The notes under the pieces were generated by a model, which saw nothing but the letters and a program-made list of their open reading frames with translations, was not told where the DNA came from and made no database searches. Both the position numbers and the translations under genes were made by a program. A stretch of 64,000 bases of DNA from Isochrysis galbana (Eukaryota; Haptophyta; Isochrysidales; Isochrysidaceae), in contig CM030942.1 of NCBI GenBank assembly GCA_018136815.1, forward strand, positions 1,241,797 through 1,305,796, read 5' to 3'. Shown one piece after another: positions 51,138-61,309 of this stretch; position 1 is the first letter of the stretch, and each line of letters opens with the position of its first letter.

Positions 51138-52469
51138 CTATCCGTACGAGGTGGTTGAGATGTCAGAAGTTGCTTGGACGAATGCTTCGCTTTTCATGTG
51201 CTGTCTCTGCTCTAACATCCATGCATCCAGCTCGGCGTTGTAAGCCGCCTCCTCATCTGAACCCTCCGAGCCCATCTCTGCTTCATCGGATATGTTTCCG
51301 CCTCCCGCAAAGCCAATCTCCCTATCGTAATCGCTCATACTCATTGCTTGCACCCGTTCTCGAATTGGACTAACAACCGTTGTTTGACCGCCTCGAAGGC
51401 GCGATCGGCCGCTTCTCTCTGGTCCTGTGAACATTGCACCCGCCATGGGAAATGTGGCTGCCATTGGGTCAAGAGCAGGAGGCGGCACCTCTGCCAATTT
51501 GGCGATCTCGTGTGCGAGGACAGGAGCGACCGAGAGTACAACTAGCTTCTTACGAACAGGATGATCACGAGGGATGTGAAATGGGATTGAGTTGGTGACA
51601 ACAGCAGTCGTGAGCTCGGAATTGGCGATGTCGTTTATGGCTGTTCCAGAGAAGATCCCATGTGTTGCGACAGCGAAGACACGCGAGGCGCCATGCTGGA
51701 GCAACACCTCAGTCGAGCGTGATATCGTCTTGCCCGTGTCCAATATATCATCAATGATGATGGCGTCACACCCTTCGACCGATCCGATTAGTTCCAGCAT
51801 GCGACGTTGTATGCGCGTAGAGCCCTCTCCCGCGACATAAGTCTTGTGCGGAAGGAGCATTGCTAGACCCGGGCGATCGCTTGGCTGCCGCCCATGCGCT
51901 TCATGAAGCTCAATCAACGAATCGAGGAAAGATTGGGCAAGTCTAACCCCGGACGCATGTGGGGCCACTACCACAGCCCTTCTCAGCCGCCGCTGTGCCC
52001 AAAGATAGCGAGCCGCACTCGGCATGCAAGATCCAGACGCGAAATAGCAGCGCGGGGAGAAGAATCCTGATACCTCCGGCTTATGAGGATCAAGTGTAAT
52101 CACTCCATCGACACCCATCTCCTCGAGGAGTGATGCAAAGTCTGCTGCTGAGACGGGCACGCGAGATGTATGCTTTCGCGCCTGGCGCGCATATGCGTAG
52201 TATGGCAGAACCGCTGTAATGCGCTCAGCACTTGCGCGGCGCAATGCCGAGATGAGGAGTGTGAGCTCGATGAGGTGTGCGTTGACGTCCTCTCCTCGAC
52301 AGACCACTACGTAGGTGTCTCTCATGCGCACGTTGCTGTCGATGCGGAATGTGGTCTCGCCATCGGTGTAGTCGGAAGAGATAGCGACGGGCGGCACGCC
52401 CAGTACACCACCCACCTCGTCCGTCAGGTGTTCCGCGCCAGTGCCCGCGATGAGCACCACGTGAGACAT
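51138..52469 (-). CDS. prs: ribose-phosphate pyrophosphokinase
   Basis: 443 residues from the ATG at 52469 (MSHVVLIAGTG); a TTG nine bases upstream is not used. The enzyme transfers pyrophosphate from ATP to ribose 5-phosphate to give PRPP for nucleotide, His and Trp synthesis. Family marks: DGETTFRI and NVRMRDTYVVV (N-terminal half), LTLLISALRRASAERITAVL, PYYAYARQARK, ITLDPHKPEVSGFF (the DLH-type region), and the PRPP-binding loop DAIIIDDILDTGKTISRS. The N-terminal region lacks a clear transit peptide, so cytosol is the default. The C-terminal 125 residues beyond the catalytic domain are acidic and Ser-rich (EAEMGSEGSDEEAAYNAELD) and unusual for the family. The loop usually containing KRR after the first domain is altered (PHASGVRLAQSF), so it belongs to a divergent class. 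There is no intron. Confidence 0.88.
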   Translation of the reverse strand: MSHVVLIAGTGAEHLTDEVGGVLGVPPVAISSDYTDGETTFRIDSNVRMRDTYVVVCRGEDVNAHLIELTLLISALRRASAERITAVLPYYAYARQARKHTSRVPVSAADFASLLEEMGVDGVITLDPHKPEVSGFFSPRCYFASGSCMPSAARYLWAQRRLRRAVVVAPHASGVRLAQSFLDSLIELHEAHGRQPSDRPGLAMLLPHKTYVAGEGSTRIQRRMLELIGSVEGCDAIIIDDILDTGKTISRSTEVLLQHGASRVFAVATHGIFSGTAINDIANSELTTAVVTNSIPFHIPRDHPVRKKLVVLSVAPVLAHEIAKLAEVPPPALDPMAATFPMAGAMFTGPERSGRSRLRGGQTTVVSPIRERVQAMSMSDYDREIGFAGGGNISDEAEMGSEGSDEEAAYNAELDAWMLEQRQHMKSEAFVQATSDISTTSYG

Positions 52470-53559
52470 GGAGTGCAACTCGGCCGCCGCGCCCTCCCCA
52501 GGCCCCGCCCCCCGGCCCCCTCCTCTCTCGCCGCGCGCGCCATGAATTCTTTATGTACTCACAAGCACCACTAAAAGTAGCAGAAGCAGAACTCGCGCAA
52601 CACGAACTTGGGGTACTCCTAGAGTAGAGATTAGAGAGGGATCGATTGATCCGTCCCCACGGCGGCCAGCGCCGAGTGTGGTGGGGGAGAGAGTGGGGGG
52701 GAGAGAGACCGTCGGAGTTTTATTGTTGTGTTAGTACAACCTTAATGCTGCGGGACCTTAGCCCTTCGACGGCAACGGAGCCCCTACCCCGCGATGGGGG
52801 TGCGCGCGGTTGGCGCATGGCTCGTCCGGTGTATGTGGCAAGGAATGCTAGCGAACAGGATGTCCTACGACGCTATAAGCTATAAGTTCTAACGTGGTAC
52901 CCCCGCCGAGACGCCGAGAGGTCACCGCAATCTTCATGATTCATGACACCAGCGCGAGCGTCGACGCTCAAGCTCAAGGGTGCAACAACACATCACACAT
53001 CATCGAATGGACTCGACGAATTCGATGAAAATCTTTCTTTCGAATTTGTGGCTGCCGAGTGCGCCACACGTTCCCACAACTGGTGGGATCTGGACAATAT
53101 GGTCTGATGGTCTGTCTACACAAATTCTTCAGTGGTGGCCAATGCCAAATCCGCAAGCATTCACCAGTTCAAGTTCAAGGGTGAGAAGGACACTTTACCA
53201 CATCGAATCACTCCAAGCGCCCCTCAGCTCTTACTTCTAGGGCTGTGGGGGTCGTGCGACGAAAGCAACGGCCATCCGCTCTGCACCACGGCGCCGGGCA
53301 AGACGATCCTCGTCGAATCCCCCCGGGCCCCGGGCGCCATCACGCGGAAAGGTCAGCCCGGGCCGCCATGGTACCCACAACTCGCTCAACACGAGCAGGA
53401 AGACTGCCATTGCTATGGGCAAGATACGATCTCAACGGTTCGAGATACTATCTCCGTCTCACATAACTGCCCGTCTATCCTGCTTGTGTCGTGGCAGAAA
53501 ACTGCCTGCCTGTCTTCTTCTCTATCCCACGCCGCGGGCGATTTCCAGGAATCGCGGAA
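52470..53559. other. no gene seen
   Basis: 5' flank of the pyrophosphokinase gene followed by mixed spacer. Frames at 53132-53760 are Arg/Pro-rich and match nothing. Confidence 0.4.
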
Positions 53560-53885
53560 TCGCAGTGTCCCCCGCGCGGGGGAAAAGCCGCAGGGCACCG
53601 TCAGGAAGCTGCAGTTCCCCCCCGGCGCGGGGAGACCGCCAAGAGGCCCGCCAAGAGACCGCCGAGCGTTCCCCGCGCCCCGCGCGGGGGGAAATATCCC
53701 CCGCAGGAAAAGGGCTCCGGGGACGACTCCGCCCGCAGTTCTCCGCAAGGGGGAAAGCTGATGAGGCCTCCCTCCGCTCGCCTAACCTCGCGAGAGGGGG
53801 GGGGCACGTGGGGGAAGCCCTCCGCTGGACGCTCGCGGACGGACGAACTGCTGGCCTCTTCCCCCCCCCGCGCGGGGGGGCGGCC
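53560..53885. repeat. cluster of CCCCGCGCGGGG palindromes
   Basis: CCCCCGCGCGGGGG-type palindromes lie at 53568-53582, 53617-53632, 53669-53691 and 53859-53879, each flanked by AA/GA-rich words such as GGGGAAAAG or GGAAA. Shorter CCCCGCGGGG forms continue inside the inverted arms at 54185-54552 and 56905-57245. Confidence 0.7.
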
Positions 53886-54184
53886 GAACGGTGCAGCAGC
53901 GAAGCTCACAGTCTGTCACAGTCGACAAACACACACACTCTGACTCTGCTCACGGGGACACTCATGGGCAATTATGTGCCGCGAGCAAGGCGTGCTCTAG
54001 AGTGTCATCACGTTCACGTTGACCGCGTCATGATTCTTAGATCGAAAAATAGAACACCTCCAGCTCAAGCTACAAGCATGCGGTGGATTGTGAATTGTGG
54101 AGCAAATCAAGTCGCGTTCCGTCAAAAGAGGACCACAATCTGTTTTCTTTTTAGTTATGAACAATAGTGGTACAAAACAAAGCT

Positions 54185-54552
54185 GTGCATAGAAACTTTT
54201 TTTAACATAAAGTCGCCGTATACGAGATGTTTCGTTTACGCAGCACATGTGATTACTTGCAATCATTGAGCACGCCGTGCGTATGCGCATCGACTTCCCC
54301 CTCGCGAGGGCGCCGTGCGTGCGCATAGAAACTTTTTTCCCTAAGGCCCACATTAACGTAAAGTAGCCATATACGAGACGTTTCGTTTGCGCAGCACGTG
54401 TGATTGCTTGCAATCATTGTGCACGCCGTGCGTATGCACATCGGCTCCCCCCCCCGCGGGGCGCCGTGCGTGCGCATAGCAACTTCCAGGAAGGTGCACG
54501 CCGTGCGTTCACTCTTTCCGCGGGGGGACTCTGGACGCAGAGGCGGTCGGGA
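54185..54552 (+). repeat. left inverted arm, two subunits
   Basis: Subunits of about 140 bases start at 54187 and 54325 (AGAAACTTTTTT…TATACGAGA…TTTCGTTT…GTGATT…TTGCAATCATT…GCACGCCGTGCGTATG). The inner part GCATAGCAACTTCCAGGAAG and CGTTCACTCTTTCCGCGGGG pairs with 56950-56990. Confidence 0.85.
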
Positions 54553-54682
54553 ACCGCGGGGGCACCCCTGGGACCGGGGAAAATATTACCGTATATTGCG
54601 AAAACACTAACGTAAACAATCGAGGTCTTGGGGTCTCTCCGCTCCCCCGGGGCCCCCTCCCCCGGGTCCCCTCCTCCCCCTC

Positions 54683-55165
54683 TCATCGACCTACCAGAGA
54701 GAGACGGCTCCTACTGCCTGCCTCCCTCCTCCCTCCTCGCTCACCCTCCAGCTCTCTCCTCGCCCTCGTCTTCCTCACGATGGTGACGACTCGGCGCGCA
54801 TCGGTACGGTCCTCCGTCCTCTCGTCTCGTGCTCCTGCTCGCTGGTTTCGTTCGACTCGCTCGACACCGCCACCTGTCGACTGGACGCCGAGCGCAAGCG
54901 CTGCTCGCACGACTCGTTCCTCTTCCTGCTCCAAGGGCGCGGCGGAGGAGGCGGATCCTGTTCGCGTTCCTGATGCCGAGGAGGAGGCCCTTTCCCCGAC
55001 CGATGAGGCCACCACCACCACCACCGACGAGGACTCCGGGCCTGTGGGCTCGCTCCGCGCCAGCGCGTCCTGAGTCGGGCCGTCCAGGTGGCGCAGCACC
55101 AGAGCCAGCTCGTCCAACGGCAGATGGTCCAGTGAGGAGGTCGAGGGATGCGACGGCCACGCCAT
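54683..55165 (-). CDS. hypothetical protein with F-box-like start
   Basis: 160 codons from ATG. Residues 11-33 (SLDHLPLDELALVLRHLDGP) resemble the first two helices of an F-box (LPxELxxxVLxxLD). After that the frame becomes Ser/Val/Arg-rich and compositionally biased, so either the real protein is spliced elsewhere or this is a relic. F-box proteins link targets to SCF ubiquitin ligases; here the call is only a motif impression. Confidence 0.35.
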   Translation of the reverse strand: MAWPSHPSTSSLDHLPLDELALVLRHLDGPTQDALARSEPTGPESSSVVVVVASSVGERASSSASGTRTGSASSAAPLEQEEERVVRAALALGVQSTGGGVERVERNQRAGARDERTEDRTDARRVVTIVRKTRARRELEGERGGRREAGSRSRLSLVGR

Positions 55166-55525
55166 AGGGGAGGGGGGGTGTCGCTGCCCTGAATGCTGCG
55201 CGCCAAAAAAAACCTCACGCGCAGCCTTTTTCTTTTGGGACTAATTTCATTCCTCACCGAACACGACATAGTTTCGTCAACACTCGCTTCGGCGCACGCT
55301 CGCTGGCGCGGTTGCGGTGCCGCGCGTGCCCGACGCCATGGGGGGGGGGAGAGCGTTGCTGCCCTGAATGCTGCGCTCCCAAACAAACTCACGCGCTGTC
55401 CGGAGCGAAACGCCTTTTTCTTTTGGGACGAATTTCATTCCTCATCGAAAACAAACTAGTTTCGTCAACACTCGCTCCGGCGCACGCTCGCTGGCGCGGT
55501 TGCGGCGCCGCGCGTGCCCGCACGC
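55165..55525 (-). repeat. 175 bp tandem duplication upstream of the F-box-like frame
   Basis: CTGCCCTGAATGCTGCG at 55183 recurs at 55358, followed by TTTTTCTTTTGGGAC, AATTTCATTCCTCA, TTTCGTCAACACTCGCT and CGCACGCTCGCTGGCGCGGT in both units. Each unit ends in a GCCAT that gives a minus-strand ATG, so a promoter plus start may have been duplicated. Confidence 0.85.
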
Positions 55526-55568
55526 GCGCAAGCCCTCTTGGGCAGCGCGCGCCGCGCTGCGGCGCCTT

Positions 55569-55802
55569 CTACTCGCGGCAGTGCCACACAAACCGCTCCA
55601 CCGGCGAGGTGGAGCTGCAGCTCCGGCGCCAGCGCGGGAGGTGCTCGCTGCAGAGGGCGCACATCCCGTTCCAGTGCGCAAACTTGTCTTGCTCGTACAC
55701 CTTGCGCCCGCCGCGAAACGCGAAGAAGACCGACGACGCCTTCGGAGCGCTCCGGTACGGCCGACCGAGCGCCGCGGCCCGCGAAGCTCGTGCGCCAAGC
55801 AT
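55569..55802 (-). CDS. small cysteine-containing frame, unknown
   Basis: 77 codons (MLGARASRAAALGRPYRSAP) ending SSVFFAFRGGRKVYEQDKFA, HWNGMCALCSEHLPRW and ERFVWHCRE. The aromatic and Cys/His content (C-x2-C, later C and H-C) is more protein-like than the competing frames. It is possibly the last exon of a longer gene. Confidence 0.3.
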   Translation of the reverse strand: MLGARASRAAALGRPYRSAPKASSVFFAFRGGRKVYEQDKFAHWNGMCALCSEHLPRWRRSCSSTSPVERFVWHCRE

Positions 55803-55903
55803 ATCAGCGCCGCAAGATGAGGGAAGAGCTGCGGTTCCCTCCACGCCAATGAACAACAAGTGAGCTCCAAGCTCTCTCTCTCCTCCTCTCCCCAAGGTCA
55901 CCA

Positions 55904-55940
55904 CACACATCACACACACACACACACACACACACATGCA
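55904..55940. repeat. (CA)n microsatellite
   Basis: CACACA run at about 55904-55937, downstream of the coiled-coil gene. Confidence 0.9.
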
Positions 55941-55973
55941 CACACACTTCGAGGGGGGGGGGGCGCGCTTTCT

Positions 55974-56456
55974 TCACTCCAAGGGAGTCGCACTCAGGGA
56001 CGCGGCGGCCGTCGCCACGAGATCCAGGTTGTCGGCGTGTTCCATGAGGGAGCTGATGGACTCGGCCGTCATTGGCGTCAAGACGGCCGACTCGGCCAAG
56101 CTCTCCACGTGTCTGCACTCCAGCGCCTCGTCGACCCGCCTCCAAAGCCGGTCGTACATGCCGCGATACTGCTCCAACTTCTGGTTGCGCTGAGCATAGC
56201 TCTGTTCCATGCCGCGCATCTTCTTGTCCTGCGCCTCCACGAGCCGCTCCAGCTTGAGGACCCTCATGTGCAGGTCGTCCTCCACGCGTGTGGCCGCCCT
56301 TGCGCGCTTCGAACACGACGAGGCCTTGGCCGTCGCACGTGCGGTCAAGGGAGTGATGGGCACGTCGCCGAGAGGGATGCGCTTATTCGTCACATACGTG
56401 GGGGCCTTCTTGCCCGTCTGCACGCTGATGTTGTCCGTCGAGCAGTCCAGAGTCAT
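55974..56456 (-). CDS. coiled-coil protein of unknown function
   Basis: 160 residues from the ATG at 56456 (MTLDCSTDNISVQTGKKAPT). Residues 20-40 (YVTNKRIPLGDVPITPLTAR) are a short basic, Pro-containing segment with a TPL motif reminiscent of mitotic phosphoproteins. Residues 55-105 (LHMRVLKLERLVEAQDKKMR, GMEQSYAQRNQKLEQYRGMY) are a continuous coiled coil. The tail is helical and acidic (MTAESISSLMEHADNLDLVA). No family is known to me. It lies within the unit with inverted ends. Confidence 0.55.
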   Translation of the reverse strand: MTLDCSTDNISVQTGKKAPTYVTNKRIPLGDVPITPLTARATAKASSCSKRARAATRVEDDLHMRVLKLERLVEAQDKKMRGMEQSYAQRNQKLEQYRGMYDRLWRRVDEALECRHVESLAESAVLTPMTAESISSLMEHADNLDLVATAAASLSATPLE

Positions 56457-56904
56457 GACCGTGCGCTCGGGAGACCTGGGACCGTGCGCGAGAAAGGGGG
56501 AGGAGGGGGTGAAAACGAGGAGCGCTGCGCCGCTGTGGTGGGGCAGCCACGCAAGCAGAGGGGAAGCGCGCGCCCAAGCGGGGGGGGGGGGGGGGCGCAC
56601 GCTTCAGCGGGCACGGCACGGTGCAAACGCTGGCCTCACACGGGCGCGAGGAGCGCGCGGCAGGGCGAGGAGAAGAGAGAGAGAGAGCGCGTGGGTGTGT
56701 CACACACATGCAGGGGCGTGGTGGCGGGAGGATACACCTCGAGCGAAGAGCGCGCTGGGAAGGGGGTCTGAGGTACCGCCGAGCTCAGGAGGAAGGGGGC
56801 AGGAGGAAGGGGGCAGGAGGAAGGGCAGGTCCTTCCGCACTTTTCGCCAAGAAGGAACGGCGTGCAGAAAAAGTTGTTATGCTGCATGATGAGTGGCAAT
56901 CACA

Positions 56905-57245
56905 CTTTGTTCCGCCCGTCCTCCGCGCCCAGAGTTCCCCCGCGAAAAGAGTGAACGCACGGCGTGCACCTTCCTGGAAGTTGCTATGCGCACGCACGGC
57001 GCCCCCGCGGGGGGTGCGCCGGTGCACATCGCGCCGTGCCCACGCACGGCGTGCACATGTGATTGCAAGTCATCACAGGCGCTGTGTAACGAAACATCTC
57101 TTATATGGCCAGTTTACGTAGTTGTGGGCCGCAGGGGCTACACACATGGAACGGGTTGACATGCGCGCGCACGGCGTATCCGCGGGGGGACCGATGCACA
57201 TCGCGCCGTGCCCATGCACGGCGTGCACCGATGTGATTAGCGAAG
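56905..57245 (-). repeat. right inverted arm, two subunits
   Basis: The complement of 56905-57122 aligns with 54345-54552 over about 210 bases at roughly 80 percent by eye. The second subunit (57130-57245) repeats GCACGGCGTGCACCGATGTG and CGATGCACATCGCGCCGTGC words. Confidence 0.85.
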
Positions 57246-58189
57246 AAGCTTTGACGGCCTCTCTCTCTTATAATTTTAACAAGATCTAATGTTAAACAAC
57301 TACAATACAACTGTGGACATTTGATCGCTCAATTCTACTGATGTCCCACTATTGACGGAACGACACCTTCCAAAAAGCAAAAAGCTTAATATTGAAGCTT
57401 GGAGACTGGGCTTGAATAGGCCTGTTGGAGACGTATTGGGGTACTGATTATATGGTAAATGGTGCAATTATATGGTGCAAATATGTGGGGGCGTGGACGC
57501 CCTAGTAGGCCCTAGCAGCCTAGCCGGGTATCTGGATACCCAGAATCCCAGAATACCCAGATGCTTTTTTCACTACCACTATCTAACCGGATAGGGGGTG
57601 GTCACTACCACTATCTAACCAGTTAGGCTTGGGTGAACTACCCACAATATCCGGTTAGGCCCAAATCAAAGTGGTTACTAGCCTTATTTGGTATTGAGGT
57701 AGTGTTGAGAACGAGGGACGAGAACGGGAACGAGAACGAGAACGAGAGCGACGAGAACGAAGAACGACAGACGACAGACGGCCAGAGTCCGATGGACCGA
57801 CGAGATGACACCACACTGACGTCAACACTCTCCACACGTATCCTTATCACGGAACGCGCAGGAACCTACTGACAGACCGAACAAGGAAGAGAGCGCCGAC
57901 AAGAGAACGACGGGGCGACGGACGATCCGACGGGGGCGACAGTTACGCACAGGAATAAGGAGGGAATCTTTCGAAAACCCTTAAGTGAGTTGATGAAGAC
58001 CGAAGTAAAATAGCGCCACGATATAATCCAACGGCCAACACCTGAGGGCCTGAGGGGGAATCAGGGTCACACAAGGGGGCGGTTCCTTGCACCGGCGATA
58101 CCTGAACGCGCGACTTAGCAAGGAGGGGACATAGAAACGCAGACGACTTCTAAAACAAAAAGGTCGATCGCGGATGCGACAAGCGAGGG
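57246..58189. other. no gene seen; short tandem repeats
   Basis: 57565-57655 repeats CACTACCACTATCTAACC. 57708-57760 repeats ACGAGAACG words. 57977-58020 is the inverse of the element-leader piece 15375-15418. Confidence 0.5.
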
Positions 58190-58680
58190 AGAGGCAGGGG
58201 AGGCCAGGGCCCAACCCCAGCCTCCTCTGCCACCTGAGTTGGCCTCCAGGAGCCTCCGGGGGTCGCCAGGGGCAGCTGTAGGCCTGTCGCAGGCGCGCCA
58301 TCGCGCCATCGCGCGTGCCTGCAGGAGAGGGGAGAGAGAGCGCGGAGAAGGGGGTGGGCGGAGCGAGAGCTCCGCTCACCGAAAAATAGGTAAGTCCCGC
58401 ACCTGTTTACAGGAGAAGTCGGGACTGAGGACGCCGCCAGCCCGGTAGGCAGAGGAGGAAGGGGGGAACGGATCACCGGGGGGGGGGGGGGCGTGGGCCG
58501 GGGCGTGGGCCACCGGACCATATCTAAGCCCTTCACCCCTATCCCCCTAGTAGTGCACGCGGGGAGCCGCCTGATGGCGGGGGGGGAAGGGCCGGGGGAG
58601 TGGGGGTGTAGAAAGTATGCTACGTGTAGGTAGTGGTTCCATTCGCCGCGAGTGCGGTAAGAATATTATGAAGTTTCTTA
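58190..58680 (-). repeat. repeat B, copy (minus orientation)
   Basis: Complement of 17411-17900 with small indels. On the minus strand the head CTTCATAATATTCTTACCGC is at 58660-58680. Its head piece also matches 29873-29943. Confidence 0.85.
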
Positions 58681-59369
58681 TGAAGGTAGGTTGGCCCTGA
58701 CTCTACAAGGTTAGCAAGGTACCGGCCATCGGCCATGCGAGATCCGCGTGGCCGCAGCCTCACCACCCTCCATCGCTTCGAGGGGGCGAGGGGCGATGTG
58801 ATTTATAGGCTCAATCTGCACTCACACTCAATCACTGAATCCACTAAGATGATAGTGAATCGGACCAGTCGCACATCTCTTCCGAAGCACAAAGGACAAT
58901 CTGCACTGGGCTGACTCTAACGGTCTGCGTCGTGAAAGCGGGGTGGAAACAGCAGCATGAGGCGGAAACAAGCAAGTGCTGCTACACGCGCAGTGCAGTG
59001 AAATTCTCTAGCCTATCTCTTTTTCGGCGCCCGAATGTTGCGCCACACCTCGCTTTGCTAAGGTGGACTTGCAATACATTCGAGAGGTTGTCCGCACACT
59101 TGAGCCTTGGCCAATCGAGGCTTAGACTCTTTGTTCATGTCAAGCGAATCACGATGTGTTGGGTTGCAGCGTGCCGTGAAAGCACCTTGCAAGGTTTCAA
59201 TGCATCCGACGCGGTACAAGCAGCGTAGCAGACCACGGTGGAGTGCTTGAGAACCGCTTTCTCAGACTCCGACTTGAAGTGGACCCGTTGCCTCAGCGCC
59301 TTACGAAAACGCCAACGCACATTGTTGCCCTCCTCCTTCGCAATTGCACATTTTATCAACACACTCGGA
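58681..59369. other. no gene seen; 3' flank of the CDGSH gene
   Basis: Open frames on both strands (for example 58932-59228) match nothing. The last few hundred bases are likely the 3' untranslated region of the CDGSH gene. Confidence 0.4.
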
Positions 59370-59975
59370 TCAGGACGACTTCATCAACAGCAGCGGGCCA
59401 ACATTGTCGCCAGTCTCCTTGTTATGTTTAGCATGGGAGCCGTCGCAGTATGGCATGTTGCCAGACTTCCAGCAACGGCACATTGCGACGAGACCCTTGT
59501 CTTTGCACATGTCCTCCATCTCTGGTAGCGGGCACTTATGCACAACCTGCATGAAATGTTCAGGGTGCTAAATGAGGGATCCTGAAATTGTGGGTGGCGA
59601 TTGTATCAGCCCACGAGATGGGACCTAAATTTCTCGAATGCAACATCTCGTCACCCCATCATAGACAATTTCTTGCTCAGGCTCAGCCATCTAACGTTCT
59701 CAGTGCACTCTCAGAGACATTTCGGCCACCCAAGCACGCTTGGAACCGCCGCGCCCCTTCCAGCTCTCCTCAGCCAATCCTTCTACCCACCGTGCGCGCA
59801 CCTTCTCTTCTTCTTTTTTGTAGGAATGATTGACCATCGGTTTGCTCTTGGCCGGTGCAAGTAGCACCGCGTAGGTCAGCATACCGAGGACGAGGCCGAG
59901 AGCTAGCCCCACGGCAAGGGATGGCTGATCAAGAGACGCAAAGAATTGTGCCAACGCACTCTCACTCTGCTGCAT
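59370..59975 (-). CDS. CDGSH iron-sulfur domain protein (mitoNEET/CISD type), 2 exons
   Basis: Exons 59975-59802 and 59546-59370 join in phase 0 to 116 residues, the family's usual size. The N-terminal part has one membrane helix ([20 protein letters not shown]) and a basic stretch ([16 protein letters not shown]), as in outer-membrane-anchored CISD1/2. The C-terminal domain carries [20 protein letters not shown], i.e. three Cys and one His as 2Fe-2S ligands, then EETGD-like [16 protein letters not shown] proteins are dimers that hold labile 2Fe-2S clusters at the mitochondrial outer membrane or ER and act in redox and iron balance. The intron (59547-59801) has GT-AG borders. Confidence 0.9.
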
Positions 59976-60382
59976 CGTTGCGCTCTCGCTCTCTGTCAGC
60001 ACTGCGAACAGGGGCTGTGTGCAAGGGAAGGGGGGAAGGGCGGCGGTGTGGGGCGGGCAGGGCGATCCGACGATTTTGTGCGCTCTCGTCGCTCTCGCTC
60101 GCCACTGGTTGCTCCTCTGGCTCTGCCTTTTTTTTTCTACTCCAGAAGCCAGAGGCATCCGCTTCATGGGTGTGCCCCATTTGTATTGTGTATTGTCTGG
60201 TTTCACAGTTCACAGCAGACAGCAGACATCATTCACATTCACACTCCTCAAAGCTCCGGAATCTTGCTCTATCATTGACGTCAGCGCGGTCGCACCGCGA
60301 ACGCCCCCGCCAGCGACTGAGCGACTGAGACGTCTTCATGTGGGAGAGCATACAGCATATACCACACACAGCGCACGGCGCA

Positions 60383-60958
60383 CGGCCGATTGCCCTTGAC
60401 CAGACTTGCTCCGAGAAGTCACCTAACTTGCCTTGCTTTCTTGCCCTTCCCCTGGCCCAACTTGTCAAAACTTGCTTTTTTGTGAGTGATAACGTGCGTC
60501 ACATTTCACGTTTCCCTTAGCGGGAAAAAAATGAACTATGAACTATAAACTATAAACTCCACAGCAAAAAGGGGGCAAGCAAGCTAGCAAGGGCAAGGGG
60601 TCACCGCCACACTTTATCACAATTGATTGTGGATTGTGGTTGAGAAAGTCGGCGGGGGGAGACCGGGGGAGAGGGGTTGCGTGCGTACGCGCGGCGGGGG
60701 GCGGGGGCGGGGGGGGGGCGAGGGAGCGAGGGGGGGTAGGGGGAGGGGTGGGGTGGGGGGTGCAAGTGCAAAAAGCGTGGTGGTGAAGGGGCCGTACGTA
60801 GTACGGCCGTCCTTACTCTAATAGATAGAGACACTACATTTACCCTAACTTGCGATTACTTGCTTAGGTCTCACCTAACTTGTCAGCATGCTCAGATCTA
60901 CCTAAATTGCGAAAAAACTTGCGGGCAAGTCTGGTCAAGGGCAAACGGCCGACGGCCG
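60383..60958. mobile_element. 576 bp MITE-like unit with about 28 bp inverted ends
   Basis: CGGCCGATTGCCCTTGACCA (60383 on) and its inverse TGGTCAAGGGCAAACGGCCG (to 60958) bound the unit, both followed inward by GACTTGC. Interior words CCTAACTTGC and ACTTGC recur in both orientations near each end. There is no coding capacity. Confidence 0.65.
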
Positions 60959-61309
60959 CACCGCCGGCGCCCCACTCACTCTGCCCGCAGTCCCGCAGTC
61001 CGCAGCTGCAGTTGCGTCTTCTGGGCCAACAACCAACAATGTTGCCTGTTGCCAACAACCAACTATCGCGCTGGTGCCCATGCGGCAACCATCGCGGCTT
61101 GTGCGAGGCAGAGCGCCATCGCCGAACGCATCGCCAGAGTAATCTCAAACGGTTAAGATTCTCTATATTTGCACGCACGCACATTCACGGTAACGCGCGC
61201 GACACTCATAGTAACACAGTAGAGCGCGCGCGACAACCACGTGCAGAGAAATGAGAGAACGACGGGAGAAGAGCCCGTAAGACCCGCGGGGGGGAATTCG
61301 GCGGGGGAA
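60959..61309. other. no gene seen
   Basis: Spacer between the MITE-like unit and the truncated LINE-like copy. Confidence 0.4.

Larger units (their letters stand above)
54185..57245 (-). mobile_element. 3 kb unit with long inverted ends and minus-strand ORFs
   Basis: The left end (54185-54552) and right end (56905-57245) are inverted copies, each made of two related subunits rich in GCACGCCGTGCG and CGCGGGG palindromes. Between them are three minus-strand open frames (55165-54683, 55802-55569, 56456-55974). No known transposase motif is visible. The architecture resembles a foldback element or a large non-autonomous DNA transposon. A target duplication was not found. Confidence 0.6.
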
